NCBI RefSeq assembly: GCF_013623905.1 | Contig: NZ_JABKDD010000001.1 | Span: forward strand, 620,001 to 684,000 | Source: Brevibacterium sediminis | GTDB taxonomy: Bacteria > Actinomycetota > Actinomycetes > Actinomycetales > Brevibacteriaceae | Direction: 5' to 3' | DNA length: 64,000 bases | Shown here: piece by piece, positions 49,174-58,616 of the stretch | Numbering within the stretch: the stretch's first letter is position 1 | How the letters are laid out: each line of letters begins with the position of its first letter | Position numbers and translations under genes: made by a program | Notes under the pieces: generated by a model | Database searches by the model: none | Seen by the model: only the letters and a program-made list of their open reading frames with translations | What the model was told of the DNA's origin: nothing

Positions 49174-51435
49174 ATGGGATTCTTTTCTCGCCTGCTCAAC
49201 CGACCCGGCTCTCATGCGGAGAAGACGACAGGTTGGTTCGAGCGCGCCGTCGCCGATCTGGACGCGGCCGGGCGCGAATTCTCCGAGCTCAGCGATGCCG
49301 AGCTCACGGAAGCCGCCGGCGAGGTCTTCGGTTCGGGCACACATCAGCAGACGCTCATCCGCTACTGTGCTCTGGCGCGCGAGGCCGGTGAGCGTGTTCT
49401 GGACGAACGCGCCTATGACACACAGCTTCGCGGACTCGTCGGGCTGTTGCAGGGCAGCATCGTGCAGATGGCCACCGGTGAGGGCAAGACCCTCGTCGGT
49501 GCGCTGGCCGCAGCCGGCTACGCACTGCAGGGACGACGCGTGCACGTCGTCAGCGTCAACGACTACCTGGCCGTCCGTGACCGCAACTGGATGAAGCCCC
49601 TCTTCGACCTCCTCGGAGTGAAGTCAGCCGCGATCTCCGGCGCGCAGGGCGACGACGAACGCCGTGAAGCCTACCGCTCCGAGGTCGTCTACGCCTCGGT
49701 CACCGAGGTCGGCTTCGATGTCCTCCGTGACCGGTTCCTCACCGAGGATGCCGATCAGCGGGTTCCCGAACACGATGTCGTCATCGTCGATGAGGCCGAC
49801 TCCGTGCTCATCGACGAGGCGCGTGTGCCGCTCGTCCTCGCCGGTTCTTCGAGTGTCCAGGACACCGACGCCGCGATCGCAGCGCTCGTGTCCCAGCTCA
49901 GCCCGGACACCGACTATGAGGTCAGCGCCGACAGGCATGCCGTCTCACTCACCGACGCCGGAGTCGACCGGGTCGAGGAGGAACTCGACGTCGAACTCTT
50001 CGGAGAGGACTCCGAGACTCTCGCCGCCGTCAACCTGGCCCTCCACGCTAGGGCGCTGGTCAAACGCGACGTCGACTATCTCGTCGTGGATGGACGGATC
50101 AAACTCATCTCCTCGTCCCGAGGCCGCGTCGCCGAACTCCAGCGCTGGCCGGACGGACTCCAAGCCGCGGTCGAAGCCAAGGAGAGCCTCGACGCCACCG
50201 ACAGCGGTGAGATCCTCGATCAGATGACGGTCGAAGAGCTCATCCACGGATATCAGACCGTCTGCGGAATGACCGGCACCGCACTGGCCGTCGGGGACGA
50301 TCTGCGCGAATTCTATGGGCTGGAGATCGTGCCCATCGACACGCACCTGCCCGTGGTCCGCGTGGACGAACCCGACCGCCTGTTCACCTATCAGGAGTCG
50401 AAGGAACGAGCGATCGTCGAAGAAGTCGCCGACCATCATGCCCGCAGCCGTCCCGTTCTCATCGGAACCTCCTCGGTGGCCGAGAGCGAGTCGCTGGCCG
50501 AACGGCTGACCGAACGCGGAATCGACGTCGCCGTCCTCAACGCCAAGGACGATTCCCGGGAAGCGGAGATCATCGCGAAAGCCGGTGCCCCCGGTGCGGT
50601 GACGGTGTCGACGCAGATGGCCGGACGCGGAACGGACATCCGTCTGGCCGACGACGAGGTCGCTGACGCCGGGGGCCTCCTCGTCATCGGTGCCGGTCGC
50701 TATCCGTCGTCCCGACTCGATGACCAGCTGCGCGGTCGCGCGGGTCGTCAGGGCGATCCCGGCACGTCCGTGTTCTTCACCAGCCTCGAAGACGAACTGG
50801 TCACCAGGGTTCCCGAGATCCAACGCTTCGTCTCCGAAGGTGATGAGACGGGTCTCATCGAATCCAAGCGCGCGCTCGGCCTCGTCGAACACGCTCAGCG
50901 CATCGCTGAGGGACAGAACACCGCACTGCATCGTGACACCTGGCGCTTCAACGAGCTCATGGCCAAACAGCGCGAGCTCGTCCTTGAGCGCCGAGCCGAG
51001 ATCCGCAAGGACGACGAGCCCGTCGAGCAGCTGCGCAAGGAGCTCGGCGACCGTGCCGATGAGATCGCGCAGGACCACTCCGAGGAGCTGCTGGACTCGG
51101 TGCTGCGAGAGGTCATGCTCTTCCACCTCGACGCGCGTTGGGTTGATCACCTCGCCTTCCTCAACGATCTGCGTGAGGGCATCCACCTGCGCACATTCGC
51201 CAGGGAGAAGCCGCACGAGGCGTTCAACACCGAGTCGATTCGGGTCTTCTCATCGTTCTGGTCCGATGTCATCGACGATTCGAAGTCGACGATCGAGGAA
51301 GCGACGATCACCGATGAGGGAATCGACCTCGAGTCGCACGGACTCAAACGCCCGTCGTCGACGTGGACCTACCTGACGACGGAGAACGCGTTCGGCTCCG
51401 ATATCGAGAACATCGTGAAGAAGGTCCGCCGCTGA
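49174..51435 (+). CDS. secA2: Accessory preprotein translocase ATPase SecA2
   Basis: This 753-residue SecA paralogue is shorter than housekeeping SecA (about 850-950 residues). Walker A MATGEGKT is at about 97-104. The DEAD box region VDEADSVLIDEAR, the QMAGRGTDI helicase motif and LRGRAGRQGDPG are intact. The C-terminal SecB/zinc-binding tail is missing, as in actinobacterial SecA2. It exports a small set of proteins, often without signal peptides. AAGGA precedes the ATG. It lies between the exonuclease fusion and helY. Confidence 0.92.
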   Translation: MGFFSRLLNRPGSHAEKTTGWFERAVADLDAAGREFSELSDAELTEAAGEVFGSGTHQQTLIRYCALAREAGERVLDERAYDTQLRGLVGLLQGSIVQMATGEGKTLVGALAAAGYALQGRRVHVVSVNDYLAVRDRNWMKPLFDLLGVKSAAISGAQGDDERREAYRSEVVYASVTEVGFDVLRDRFLTEDADQRVPEHDVVIVDEADSVLIDEARVPLVLAGSSSVQDTDAAIAALVSQLSPDTDYEVSADRHAVSLTDAGVDRVEEELDVELFGEDSETLAAVNLALHARALVKRDVDYLVVDGRIKLISSSRGRVAELQRWPDGLQAAVEAKESLDATDSGEILDQMTVEELIHGYQTVCGMTGTALAVGDDLREFYGLEIVPIDTHLPVVRVDEPDRLFTYQESKERAIVEEVADHHARSRPVLIGTSSVAESESLAERLTERGIDVAVLNAKDDSREAEIIAKAGAPGAVTVSTQMAGRGTDIRLADDEVADAGGLLVIGAGRYPSSRLDDQLRGRAGRQGDPGTSVFFTSLEDELVTRVPEIQRFVSEGDETGLIESKRALGLVEHAQRIAEGQNTALHRDTWRFNELMAKQRELVLERRAEIRKDDEPVEQLRKELGDRADEIAQDHSEELLDSVLREVMLFHLDARWVDHLAFLNDLREGIHLRTFAREKPHEAFNTESIRVFSSFWSDVIDDSKSTIEEATITDEGIDLESHGLKRPSSTWTYLTTENAFGSDIENIVKKVRR

Positions 51436-51447
51436 GACGAAGACGAT

Positions 51448-51481
51448 GCGTCTGCGCTCCCCCGGCGGAGAGCGCAGACGC
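51448..51481. terminator. Terminator between converging secA2 and helY
   Basis: GCGTCTGCGCTC (51448-51459) pairs perfectly with 51470-51481 across a 10-nt loop. It lies 13 nt after the secA2 stop and 9 nt from the helY stop. Confidence 0.8.
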
Positions 51482-51489
51482 GGTGACGC

Positions 51490-54210
51490 TCAGGAGTCGG
51501 CGACGACTCCGCGACGAATGGCTTCGATGGTGCGACGAACGCGCACTGCGGTCTCCGCGTCGATGACCTCCGCGACCTGACCGAGCAGATCGAGGCTCTG
51601 CTTGGCCCATCTGACGAAGTCACCGGCGGCGATATCGCTGCCCCGCAGTGATTCCGACAGGGTTCTGCCTTCTGTCCACCGGTACATCGGTCTGATCAGC
51701 CCACGGTCCGGTTCGTCAGTCGTGGTCAGAGCATGCTGTTCTTCGAGGTGGAAGAGCCGACGCCAGATCGTCTCCGATTCGTCGCAGACAGCCTTGAGGT
51801 CGGGGCTCGGAGCCCGATGTGCGGTCAGGGTGTCCCTGCGCGACTGGAAGACGAAGATCGATGCGAAGGCCGCAAGTTCCGGCTCATTGAGTCTGTCCCA
51901 CAATCCGGCGCGGATCGTCAGTGCCACCAGGAGATCCCGTTCGCCGTAGATCCGACGCAGCATAGTCGAGTGCTCGGGATCGAACCCGAGCCCGCGCAGC
52001 ACATCCTGGACTCGGTCGAACACCAGAGCGATCGAGGTGGTGCGGCCTTCGATCCGGGCGATGAGCGAATCGTTCTCCCGGATGAGTTTGTCCGCACGGT
52101 TGGCCCACCGGGCGTGGAGTTCCCGGTCCGGGCAGTCGTGACAGGGATGTGCCCGCATCTGCGCTTGGAGCTCGGCGACAGTGGTGCTCTCCCCCTGATG
52201 CTCTCGGGTCGATTCCCAATGGGCTTCCGCATCGACCCTGCCGTCGGCAACGGCGGATTCGAGGATGGACAGCAGCTGCCTGCGGTCGCCTGCCTGCCGG
52301 TGGTTGAACTTCTTCGGTACTCGGACGCGCCCTTGAGAGGCGACGGGTTCGGTCACCTCGTGGGGTCGCAGATGCCACACCTTGCCCTGCTCTGTGAGGA
52401 CGGTGGGCAGTCGTGAGACACCGTCCTTGTTGCTCATCGGAGAGATGATGACTGCGCGTCCGCCGACCCGTTTGGCCGGCATCGTCACGACATCGCCGAT
52501 CTTGAGAGCGGTGAGGGATTCGACGATGTCGCGCTGCCTGTTCCGCGACTTCGTCCGGGTCTCCTGCTTCTGCGTATCCGAGATCGCCCGGCGCAGTCCG
52601 GCGTATTCGGAGAAGTCACCGAGGTCGCAGTGCATGGACTTCTCGTACGCCTCGATCGTGGCTTCGTTCTTGCGCACCTTCCGGGCCAGGCCGACGACGG
52701 CCTTATCGGCCTGGAACTGGGCGAAGGAGGTCTCGAGCACCTTGGCTGCCTCGTCCGAACTCATTCGCGACAGCAGATTCGCGGTCATGTTGTAGGTCGG
52801 CCCGAACGCCGAATTCAGTGCGTAGGAACGGTTCGAGGCCAAGGCTGCCAGCTCGCTGACCTCGATGGTCGGGTGCCAGACCACGACCGAATGGCCGATG
52901 CGGTCGATTCCGCGGCGACCGGCTCGTCCGGTCAGCTGGGTGTATTCCCCCGGGGTGATCATCACATGTGCTTCGCCGTTGAACTTCACGAGCTTTTCGA
53001 GCACGACGGTGCGCGCAGGCATGTTGATGCCCAGCGCCAGCGTCTCCGTGGCGAAGACGACCTTGATGATTCCCTGCGAGAACAGCTCCTCGACGAGCTG
53101 TTTGAACTGCGGGATCATCCCCGCATGGTGCGCAGCAACTCCGAGCAGCAGACCCTCACGGAAGGTGTGATAGCCGAGGATGCCGAGGTCTTCGTCGGCG
53201 AGATCGTCGCGCAGCGACTCGAGGGCGGCATTGACGATCGTCTTCTCCTCCCGAGAGTTCAGATCGGTGCCCGTGCTCAGATACTGTTCGACGGCTTCAT
53301 CGCAGCCATTGCGGGAGAAGATGAACATGATCGCCGGGAGCATGGCCGCCTCGGCGAGAGATGCCACCACCTGAGTGCGGCTGGGACGGCGGAATCGGGC
53401 ACGGGTGGCACGTGCGCGCTTCGACCGCGGTCCCCCGTGTGTCCGAGTGGCGTGGTTGAGTGCCGGATCGATGCGGTCGGAATCGCTGTGCGTGAACAGG
53501 TCGTACATCCGGTGGCCGACCAGGACGTGATTGACCAGCGGCACCGGCCGGTGGCTCGTGGACACGATCGTCGTCGGTCCCCGGACTTCACGCAGCCAGG
53601 CCCCGAACTCCTCCACATTCGACACCGTCGCCGACAGAGACACCATCTGCACTCGGTCCGGCAGGTGGATGATGACCTCTTCCCACACCGGTCCGCGGAA
53701 TCGGTCGGCGAGGTAGTGGACTTCGTCGAGGACGACGAAGCCGAGGTCCGAGAGACCAGACACGTCGTTGTAGAGCATATTGCGCAGCACTTCGGTGGTC
53801 ATCACGATGATCGGCGCATCGCGGCGGATCGATGTGTCGCCGGTGAGCAGCCCGACGTTCTCCGCCCCGTGGACCTCTGCGAGGTCATTGAACTTCTGAT
53901 TGCTCAGCGCCTTGATCGGGGTCGTGTAGAAGACCCGTTTGCCCTCGCCGCGGGCCAATTCCACAGCGAACTCCGCGATGAGCGTCTTGCCGGCACCGGT
54001 CGGCGCTGTGACCAGCACGTCCTCGCCGTCCTGCAGATGACTGCAGGCTTCGATCTGGAAGTCATCGAGGGCGAACTCGGTGCGCTCCATGAACTGTCCC
54101 AAGGGAGTGCGGGCGAATTCCGCACGCTCCTTGAAGTCGGCATAGGCGGCCGAGGGGCTCAGCGGTTCATCGGCAGAAGCGTCGGTCGAAAGCGGCGTAG
54201 GGTCAGTCAT
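51490..54210 (-). CDS. helY: Ski2/Mtr4-like DExH helicase HelY
   Basis: This is a 906-residue superfamily 2 helicase. The helicase core occupies about 45-470: APTGAGKT (Walker A), DEVHYL (DExH), SLSATVSN (motif III), and QLTGRAGRRGID (motif VI). The long C-terminal half resembles Mtr4/Ski2 without an arch insertion. It is probably an RNA helicase in decay or surveillance, as proposed for Rv2092c. Its ATG overlaps the tatC stop by 8 nt, closing the pafB-pafC-tatA-tatC-helY set. Confidence 0.9.
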   Translation of the reverse strand: MTDPTPLSTDASADEPLSPSAAYADFKERAEFARTPLGQFMERTEFALDDFQIEACSHLQDGEDVLVTAPTGAGKTLIAEFAVELARGEGKRVFYTTPIKALSNQKFNDLAEVHGAENVGLLTGDTSIRRDAPIIVMTTEVLRNMLYNDVSGLSDLGFVVLDEVHYLADRFRGPVWEEVIIHLPDRVQMVSLSATVSNVEEFGAWLREVRGPTTIVSTSHRPVPLVNHVLVGHRMYDLFTHSDSDRIDPALNHATRTHGGPRSKRARATRARFRRPSRTQVVASLAEAAMLPAIMFIFSRNGCDEAVEQYLSTGTDLNSREEKTIVNAALESLRDDLADEDLGILGYHTFREGLLLGVAAHHAGMIPQFKQLVEELFSQGIIKVVFATETLALGINMPARTVVLEKLVKFNGEAHVMITPGEYTQLTGRAGRRGIDRIGHSVVVWHPTIEVSELAALASNRSYALNSAFGPTYNMTANLLSRMSSDEAAKVLETSFAQFQADKAVVGLARKVRKNEATIEAYEKSMHCDLGDFSEYAGLRRAISDTQKQETRTKSRNRQRDIVESLTALKIGDVVTMPAKRVGGRAVIISPMSNKDGVSRLPTVLTEQGKVWHLRPHEVTEPVASQGRVRVPKKFNHRQAGDRRQLLSILESAVADGRVDAEAHWESTREHQGESTTVAELQAQMRAHPCHDCPDRELHARWANRADKLIRENDSLIARIEGRTTSIALVFDRVQDVLRGLGFDPEHSTMLRRIYGERDLLVALTIRAGLWDRLNEPELAAFASIFVFQSRRDTLTAHRAPSPDLKAVCDESETIWRRLFHLEEQHALTTTDEPDRGLIRPMYRWTEGRTLSESLRGSDIAAGDFVRWAKQSLDLLGQVAEVIDAETAVRVRRTIEAIRRGVVADS

Positions 54211-55045
54211 TCTTCTCTTCGTCGGTCAGTTCATCCTCGTCGACCCACAGGCCCTGCGCGATGAGGCGCTTCTTACGTCGGCGATCATTGAAGACACAGA
54301 TCACCCACGCCAGACAGAACAAGGTCATCATGGGGATGACGAGGAAGAACATGGACATGGCGTCCGGAGTCGGGGTGGCGATCGCGGCGAACAGGAAGAC
54401 GAGCATGACGATGATGCGCCACGATTTCTTGATCCTCTCCGCCGACAGGATTCCGAGCATGTTGAGTCCCACCATGAGCACGGGAAGGACGAACGCAAGT
54501 CCGAAGACGACGATGATGATCATCACGAAGCTCAGATAGTCCTGTGCCGGGATGATGTTCGTGCCGCCCTCGGGGGTGAACGAGGTCAGTGCCTTCACCG
54601 CATTGGGCAGAGCGAAGAACGCCATGGTCGACCCGGCCAGGAACAGCGGAATCGCTGCCCCGAGGAAACCGAGGGAGTACAGCTTCTCCTTGCGCTTCAG
54701 TCCCGGGACGATGAAGGCCCAGACCTCATAGAGCCAGATGGGGCAGGAGAGGAAGAGACCGATGAAGAACGAGAGTTTGATCTTCAGGTCGAAGGGAGAG
54801 GCGACTCCGGCGAAGTTGATCTCGGCCATCCGTCCGCCGTTGTCACGGATCGTCCGGATCGGCTCTTGGAGGATGTCGAGGACAGGGTCGTAGAGGAACC
54901 AGCCTGCCACCGCGCCCAGAGCGATGGCGATGGCGGAGATGATGACGCGATTGCGCAACTCGACGAGGTGCCCGACGACGGGCATCTTCTTCTCAGGATT
55001 GCTCTTCCGTGATCGAGATGGCTTCCGCTGGCTGTTCTCTTTCAC
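54203..55045 (-). CDS. tatC: Twin-arginine translocase subunit TatC
   Basis: This is the receptor core of the Tat pathway, which exports folded proteins with RR signal peptides. The 280-residue protein has six predicted helices and the family segments MPVVGHLVELRNRV at the N terminus and LYEVWAFIVPGL in the first loop region. The C terminus is charged (DELTDEEKND). Its ATG overlaps the tatA stop by 4 nt. Confidence 0.96.
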   Translation of the reverse strand: MKENSQRKPSRSRKSNPEKKMPVVGHLVELRNRVIISAIAIALGAVAGWFLYDPVLDILQEPIRTIRDNGGRMAEINFAGVASPFDLKIKLSFFIGLFLSCPIWLYEVWAFIVPGLKRKEKLYSLGFLGAAIPLFLAGSTMAFFALPNAVKALTSFTPEGGTNIIPAQDYLSFVMIIIVVFGLAFVLPVLMVGLNMLGILSAERIKKSWRIIVMLVFLFAAIATPTPDAMSMFFLVIPMMTLFCLAWVICVFNDRRRKKRLIAQGLWVDEDELTDEEKND

Positions 55046-55323
55046 TTCTCGTGAGACTGCGGGTCCTGCTTCTCTCGCCGCGACTCCTCGGTACCAGTGG
55101 TTTCACCGGTGGCCGTGGTGGAATCGGTCGAGGAGTTCTGGTTGAGCGCTCCCGGCTCGGTGGTCTTGCCGGATTCGTCGTCGTCGCGCAGGTCCTTGAC
55201 TTCGGACTTGAAGATCTTCATCGACTGTCCCAGGCTTCGGGCCAGCTGCGGCAGTTTGGGTGCGCCGAAGATGATCACGATGATGAGGATCACGATCGCG
55301 ATCTGCACGAAACTTGGTCTCAT
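55042..55323 (-). CDS. tatA: Twin-arginine translocase subunit TatA
   Basis: This is the pore-forming subunit of the Tat system. The 93-residue protein has an N-terminal helix (about 5-20), the hinge FGAPKLPQLARSLGQSM, an amphipathic helix and a Thr/Gly/Glu-rich tail. No tatB is adjacent. TAGAAT (55362-55357) is a -10 candidate, and GGAGC precedes the ATG, so tatA-tatC may have their own promoter after pafC. Confidence 0.95.
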   Translation of the reverse strand: MRPSFVQIAIVILIIVIIFGAPKLPQLARSLGQSMKIFKSEVKDLRDDDESGKTTEPGALNQNSSTDSTTATGETTGTEESRREKQDPQSHEK

Positions 55324-55409
55324 GGGGAGCTCCTTGGATTGTTGATGCTGTGGATGATTCTACGCGCTGCGGCTGAGCCTTTCATCCACATCCGGGCGCG
55401 GTCTTCGTC

Positions 55410-56297
55410 TCAGCCGAGCCTGCGCAGGGCGGCCGCAACGGCTTCGGTGTCGTCGATCTCGGTGATGACATCGGCATGGCAGAGCAGGAACCGGCTGAGC
55501 CAATCCACCGAATGCACGAGCAGGCGGATGCGTACGCTCGTGTCACCGCCGTCGAGGTACTCGCGATTCGTCACGTCGAGTTCATCTGCCAGCCATGCTC
55601 CCGCGGCCCCGAGACCGAGGGTGACTTCGTAAGAGCTCGTCGTCGACTCACTGACCGACATCGGCGGATGCGCTGCCGGTTCCCAGGAACGGATGCGCCC
55701 CAGGGCGAAGCGGCGGGGTGCTCCGGCCGAGTAGCACCAGGCATCGACGTACCAGTCAGCACCAGGTACGAGCCGGGTCGGGGCGATGGTCCGGGTCGTG
55801 AGTTCGTCGCGGGAGCCGACGTAGTAGTCGATGCTCATCGCCGTGCCTTCTTCGACAGCCTGTCGCAGTGCGGTCAGCAGCTCTTCGTCGGCATCGATGG
55901 GGCTGACGTCGACGGCGGTGCGCAGGTTCTCTCCTGCCGCCACACGCAGTTTGGATGCTGCTGTGGCCACGGCTTCGGAATCGAGTCCGGGCAGGGAAGA
56001 GAGCATATCGAGCGCGAGCACGAGGACGCCGGCTTCCTCGGCGCTGAGCCGCACGGGCACGGAGACCTCTTCGGCGTTGGAGATGAATATCTGCCCGCCT
56101 TCCCAGGAGGCGTCGATGAGATCATCGGGCATATGTCCGGGTCGACCTGTGACGAAGAGCAGCTGCAGATCGTCGATGAGGGTGTCGGAGTCGATGCCGA
56201 AATAGGCGGCGGTCTCTTCGAGGTCCGCTCCCGGATGCGCGTCGAGGTAGGGCACGAGGCTGAGCAGCCGGGTGAGGCGTTCACGCGCTGAGGACAC
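55410..56297 (-). CDS. pafC: WYL-domain DNA-damage regulator PafC
   Basis: This is the second half of the PafBC heterodimer, which activates LexA-independent DNA-damage genes in mycobacteria. The 295-residue protein has an N-terminal helical/HTH region (RLLSLVPYLDAHP, LEETAAYFGI) and a WYL domain whose core is TIAPTRLVPGADWYVDAWCYSAG. GTG 56297 has GGGAGG 5 nt upstream and overlaps the pafB stop by 17 nt. The longer frame upstream is a shadow of pafB. Confidence 0.9.
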   Translation of the reverse strand: MSSARERLTRLLSLVPYLDAHPGADLEETAAYFGIDSDTLIDDLQLLFVTGRPGHMPDDLIDASWEGGQIFISNAEEVSVPVRLSAEEAGVLVLALDMLSSLPGLDSEAVATAASKLRVAAGENLRTAVDVSPIDADEELLTALRQAVEEGTAMSIDYYVGSRDELTTRTIAPTRLVPGADWYVDAWCYSAGAPRRFALGRIRSWEPAAHPPMSVSESTTSSYEVTLGLGAAGAWLADELDVTNREYLDGGDTSVRIRLLVHSVDWLSRFLLCHADVITEIDDTEAVAAALRRLG

Positions 56298-57303
56298 TGG
56301 TGCCTCCCAAGCGGTTGAGCGAGTCCCGAATCGTTTCGCGTCGGCGGTCGACGGCACGCACGAGGTCGGGCGGATCGACCACGTCGACGGCGTCCCCGAA
56401 GCCGACGATCTCAGCGGCGAGGCCCTCGACATCGGAATACCCGATGATCACGTCGTCTCCGTCGCTGCGGATCTGTCGACGGCGCAGCGGATCGGCCCGG
56501 TGCGCACGGATGCGCAGCGTCGCCTCGGCGACGACGGCCATCTCGGAACTCGACTGCAGCGCCAGCTGCGGGGAGAAGTCCTCGGGAATCTCATAGTCGC
56601 CGGGTTCACGGCCGCTGAGCTTCGCGATCCCTCCCTCAACACGGGAGAGCCGGAAGGTGCGGCGAGCTTCGCGATCGAGATCGAAGCCGAAGAGGTAGAC
56701 GCGGTCACCGCGGCTGAGCAGCGCATAGGGTTCCAGACGCACTTTCCTCACGCTCTGGCCGGGTTTGTGGTAGCGGAAGCCGACGGCTTCGCGGGCGTTG
56801 ATGTGGTGAAGGGCCGTGGCGAAGTTCGCGCTGGCCAGCCGGTGCGCGGCGGTGCCCGGGTCGACGCTTCCCGGTCCGGCGGCGGACTGGCCGAGGTCGA
56901 TGCCGAGAGCACGCAGCTTCGTCAGCGCCTGAGCCGAGGACTCCCCGAGTTCGGTCTCCGCCCAGAACGCGGCGGCCACGGTCACGGCAGCCACCTCGGC
57001 GGGGGTGAGATCGACGTCGCCCATCGCATAGTCGGCGGTGGAGATCCGATACCCCGTCTCCCCCGCATCGCCATAGGCATCGTGTTCGGCCCGGGTGGCG
57101 ATGGTGATGCCCATGTGCCGCAGCAGCTCTTTGTCGCGAGAGAATTTGCGATCGAAGGCGACCTCGTCGAGTCCGGAATAGCCGTCGATGGCGCTCATCA
57201 GCGTCTTGCGCGACACCCAGCCGCGGGAAGCGCGCAGGGCGATCAGCAGATTCATCAGACGTTCGGTCTGCTGTCTCTGTCTGCTGGTGCGGGGTGTATT
57301 CAC
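56281..57303 (-). CDS. pafB: WYL-domain DNA-damage regulator PafB
   Basis: This is the partner of PafC. The 340-residue protein starts with a winged helix (SRQRQQTERLMNLLIAL, then GWVSRKTLMSAI) and has a WYL domain with VRKVRLEPYALLSRGDRVYLFG. It is encoded near pafA and the proteasome genes, as in mycobacteria. GTG 57303 has GGTGGA upstream. It runs divergently from the DUF3866 gene with only 40 nt between starts. Confidence 0.92.
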   Translation of the reverse strand: MNTPRTSRQRQQTERLMNLLIALRASRGWVSRKTLMSAIDGYSGLDEVAFDRKFSRDKELLRHMGITIATRAEHDAYGDAGETGYRISTADYAMGDVDLTPAEVAAVTVAAAFWAETELGESSAQALTKLRALGIDLGQSAAGPGSVDPGTAAHRLASANFATALHHINAREAVGFRYHKPGQSVRKVRLEPYALLSRGDRVYLFGFDLDREARRTFRLSRVEGGIAKLSGREPGDYEIPEDFSPQLALQSSSEMAVVAEATLRIRAHRADPLRRRQIRSDGDDVIIGYSDVEGLAAEIVGFGDAVDVVDPPDLVRAVDRRRETIRDSLNRLGGTSVLSA

Positions 57304-57343
57304 GATTCCACCGTAACCTAAGCCGGGCGATAGTCTTGGGACC

Positions 57344-58477
57344 ATGATTCATTGGCGCAAAGGAATCGTCGCAGCGATTCGCTCCACCCGGCCAGGATAC
57401 ACAGAGGTCGAGGTCGAACTGGACGAGGCCGTGCCCGGCACCGATGTGAGATCCATCCGAGCGGTCGCCTACACCGATGCCGTCGGGCAACCGCAGAACC
57501 GGGACACCGTCATCGTCAATGTCTCGGCTCTTGCGAAGCGCCTGGGCACCGGTGGCTTCGGTCTCATCGTCGCCCTACCCGATGCGCTGCCGGCAGATCC
57601 CCCGGACGGCCCCGGTCATCTGGTCAAGGACCGCTATTCGCCGTTGCAGACGATGGTCCTCGGCGTCGACGATCAGGAGTCGCAGCATCATTCCACCCTC
57701 GCCGAGGCGGACAGCCTCGGTGGCATGCCGGTGGTCGTGGCCGATCTGCATTCGGCTCTGCCCGCGGTACTTGCCGGCATTCGCGCCGTCGACCCGTCGT
57801 TGTCGGTGGCTTATGTGCTCAGTGATGGTGCGGCTCTGCCGGCCCCGTTCTCTCAGGCCGTCGCCGGACTCAAGGACGCCGGCTGGCTTCAGGGCGTGAT
57901 CAGCACAGGTCAGGCCTGGGGCGGAGATCTCGAAGCGGTGACCATCCACACGGGACTGCTCGCGGCCAAACACGTGATGGGTGCCGATATCACCATCGTC
58001 GCTCAGGGGCCAGGGAACCTGGGCACCGGCACGAAGTACGGCTATTCGGGACTGGTCACCGGAGAGCACCTCAATGCCGCCGCTCTGCTCGGCGGGCATC
58101 CGATCGGTCTGCTGCGGATGTCGAACGCCGATGCCCGCGGCCGCCATTTCGGTATCTCCCATCATTCGCTGACGCCCTTGAGTGAGATCGCACGACCGGG
58201 GATGACCGTACCGGTGCCCGATTTCTCCACCCTCACCGAGGCGGAACGAGCCGAGATGGACCCGGATCCCGGTGTCGTCGCCGAAACTGTGGCCGAGCAG
58301 CTGCATCGACTCCGGAAGCATGATCTCGTCGACATCGATCTGATGGGGCTGTGGGAAGCGCTGCGCACCTCACCTGTGGGTCTGTCGACAATGGGCAGGA
58401 AGCTGCCCGCCGATGCTGCGTCGTTCCTCGCAGCGGCCGCCGCTGGACGCTGCGCCGCCGGGCTCGCGCGCCGCTGA
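57344..58477 (+). CDS. DUF3866 family protein
   Basis: This 377-residue protein of unknown function matches the actinobacterial DUF3866 family, regularly found beside pafA/pafB. It begins with a small barrel-like segment (MIHWRKGIVAAI, YTEVEVELDEAVPG). A glycine-rich core with GLIVALPDALP, VVVADLHSALPAVLAGI and AQGPGNLGTGTKYGYSG follows, then RMSNADARGRHFGISHHSLTPL. TAGTCT (57331-57336) lies 7 nt before the ATG with no ribosome site, so it is probably leaderless. Confidence 0.85.
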   Translation: MIHWRKGIVAAIRSTRPGYTEVEVELDEAVPGTDVRSIRAVAYTDAVGQPQNRDTVIVNVSALAKRLGTGGFGLIVALPDALPADPPDGPGHLVKDRYSPLQTMVLGVDDQESQHHSTLAEADSLGGMPVVVADLHSALPAVLAGIRAVDPSLSVAYVLSDGAALPAPFSQAVAGLKDAGWLQGVISTGQAWGGDLEAVTIHTGLLAAKHVMGADITIVAQGPGNLGTGTKYGYSGLVTGEHLNAAALLGGHPIGLLRMSNADARGRHFGISHHSLTPLSEIARPGMTVPVPDFSTLTEAERAEMDPDPGVVAETVAEQLHRLRKHDLVDIDLMGLWEALRTSPVGLSTMGRKLPADAASFLAAAAAGRCAAGLARR

Positions 58478-58541
58478 CCGCGTCGAACACAGGTCAGCGC
58501 CTGATCTCCTCAGAATCCCCCTCCGCGTCGGCGAAGACAGA

Positions 58542-58571
58542 TGTGGCCGGGTTCCGAAGAACCCGGCCACA
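58542..58571. terminator. Terminator between DUF3866 and FKBP genes
   Basis: TGTGGCCGGGTTC (58542-58554) pairs perfectly with 58559-58571 across a 4-nt loop, between converging genes. A weaker imperfect hairpin follows at about 58577-58614. Confidence 0.8.
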
Positions 58572-58616
58572 GCCGCCTCAGTCAGGATCAGCGTGTGCTG
58601 ATGATCCGGCTGAGTC

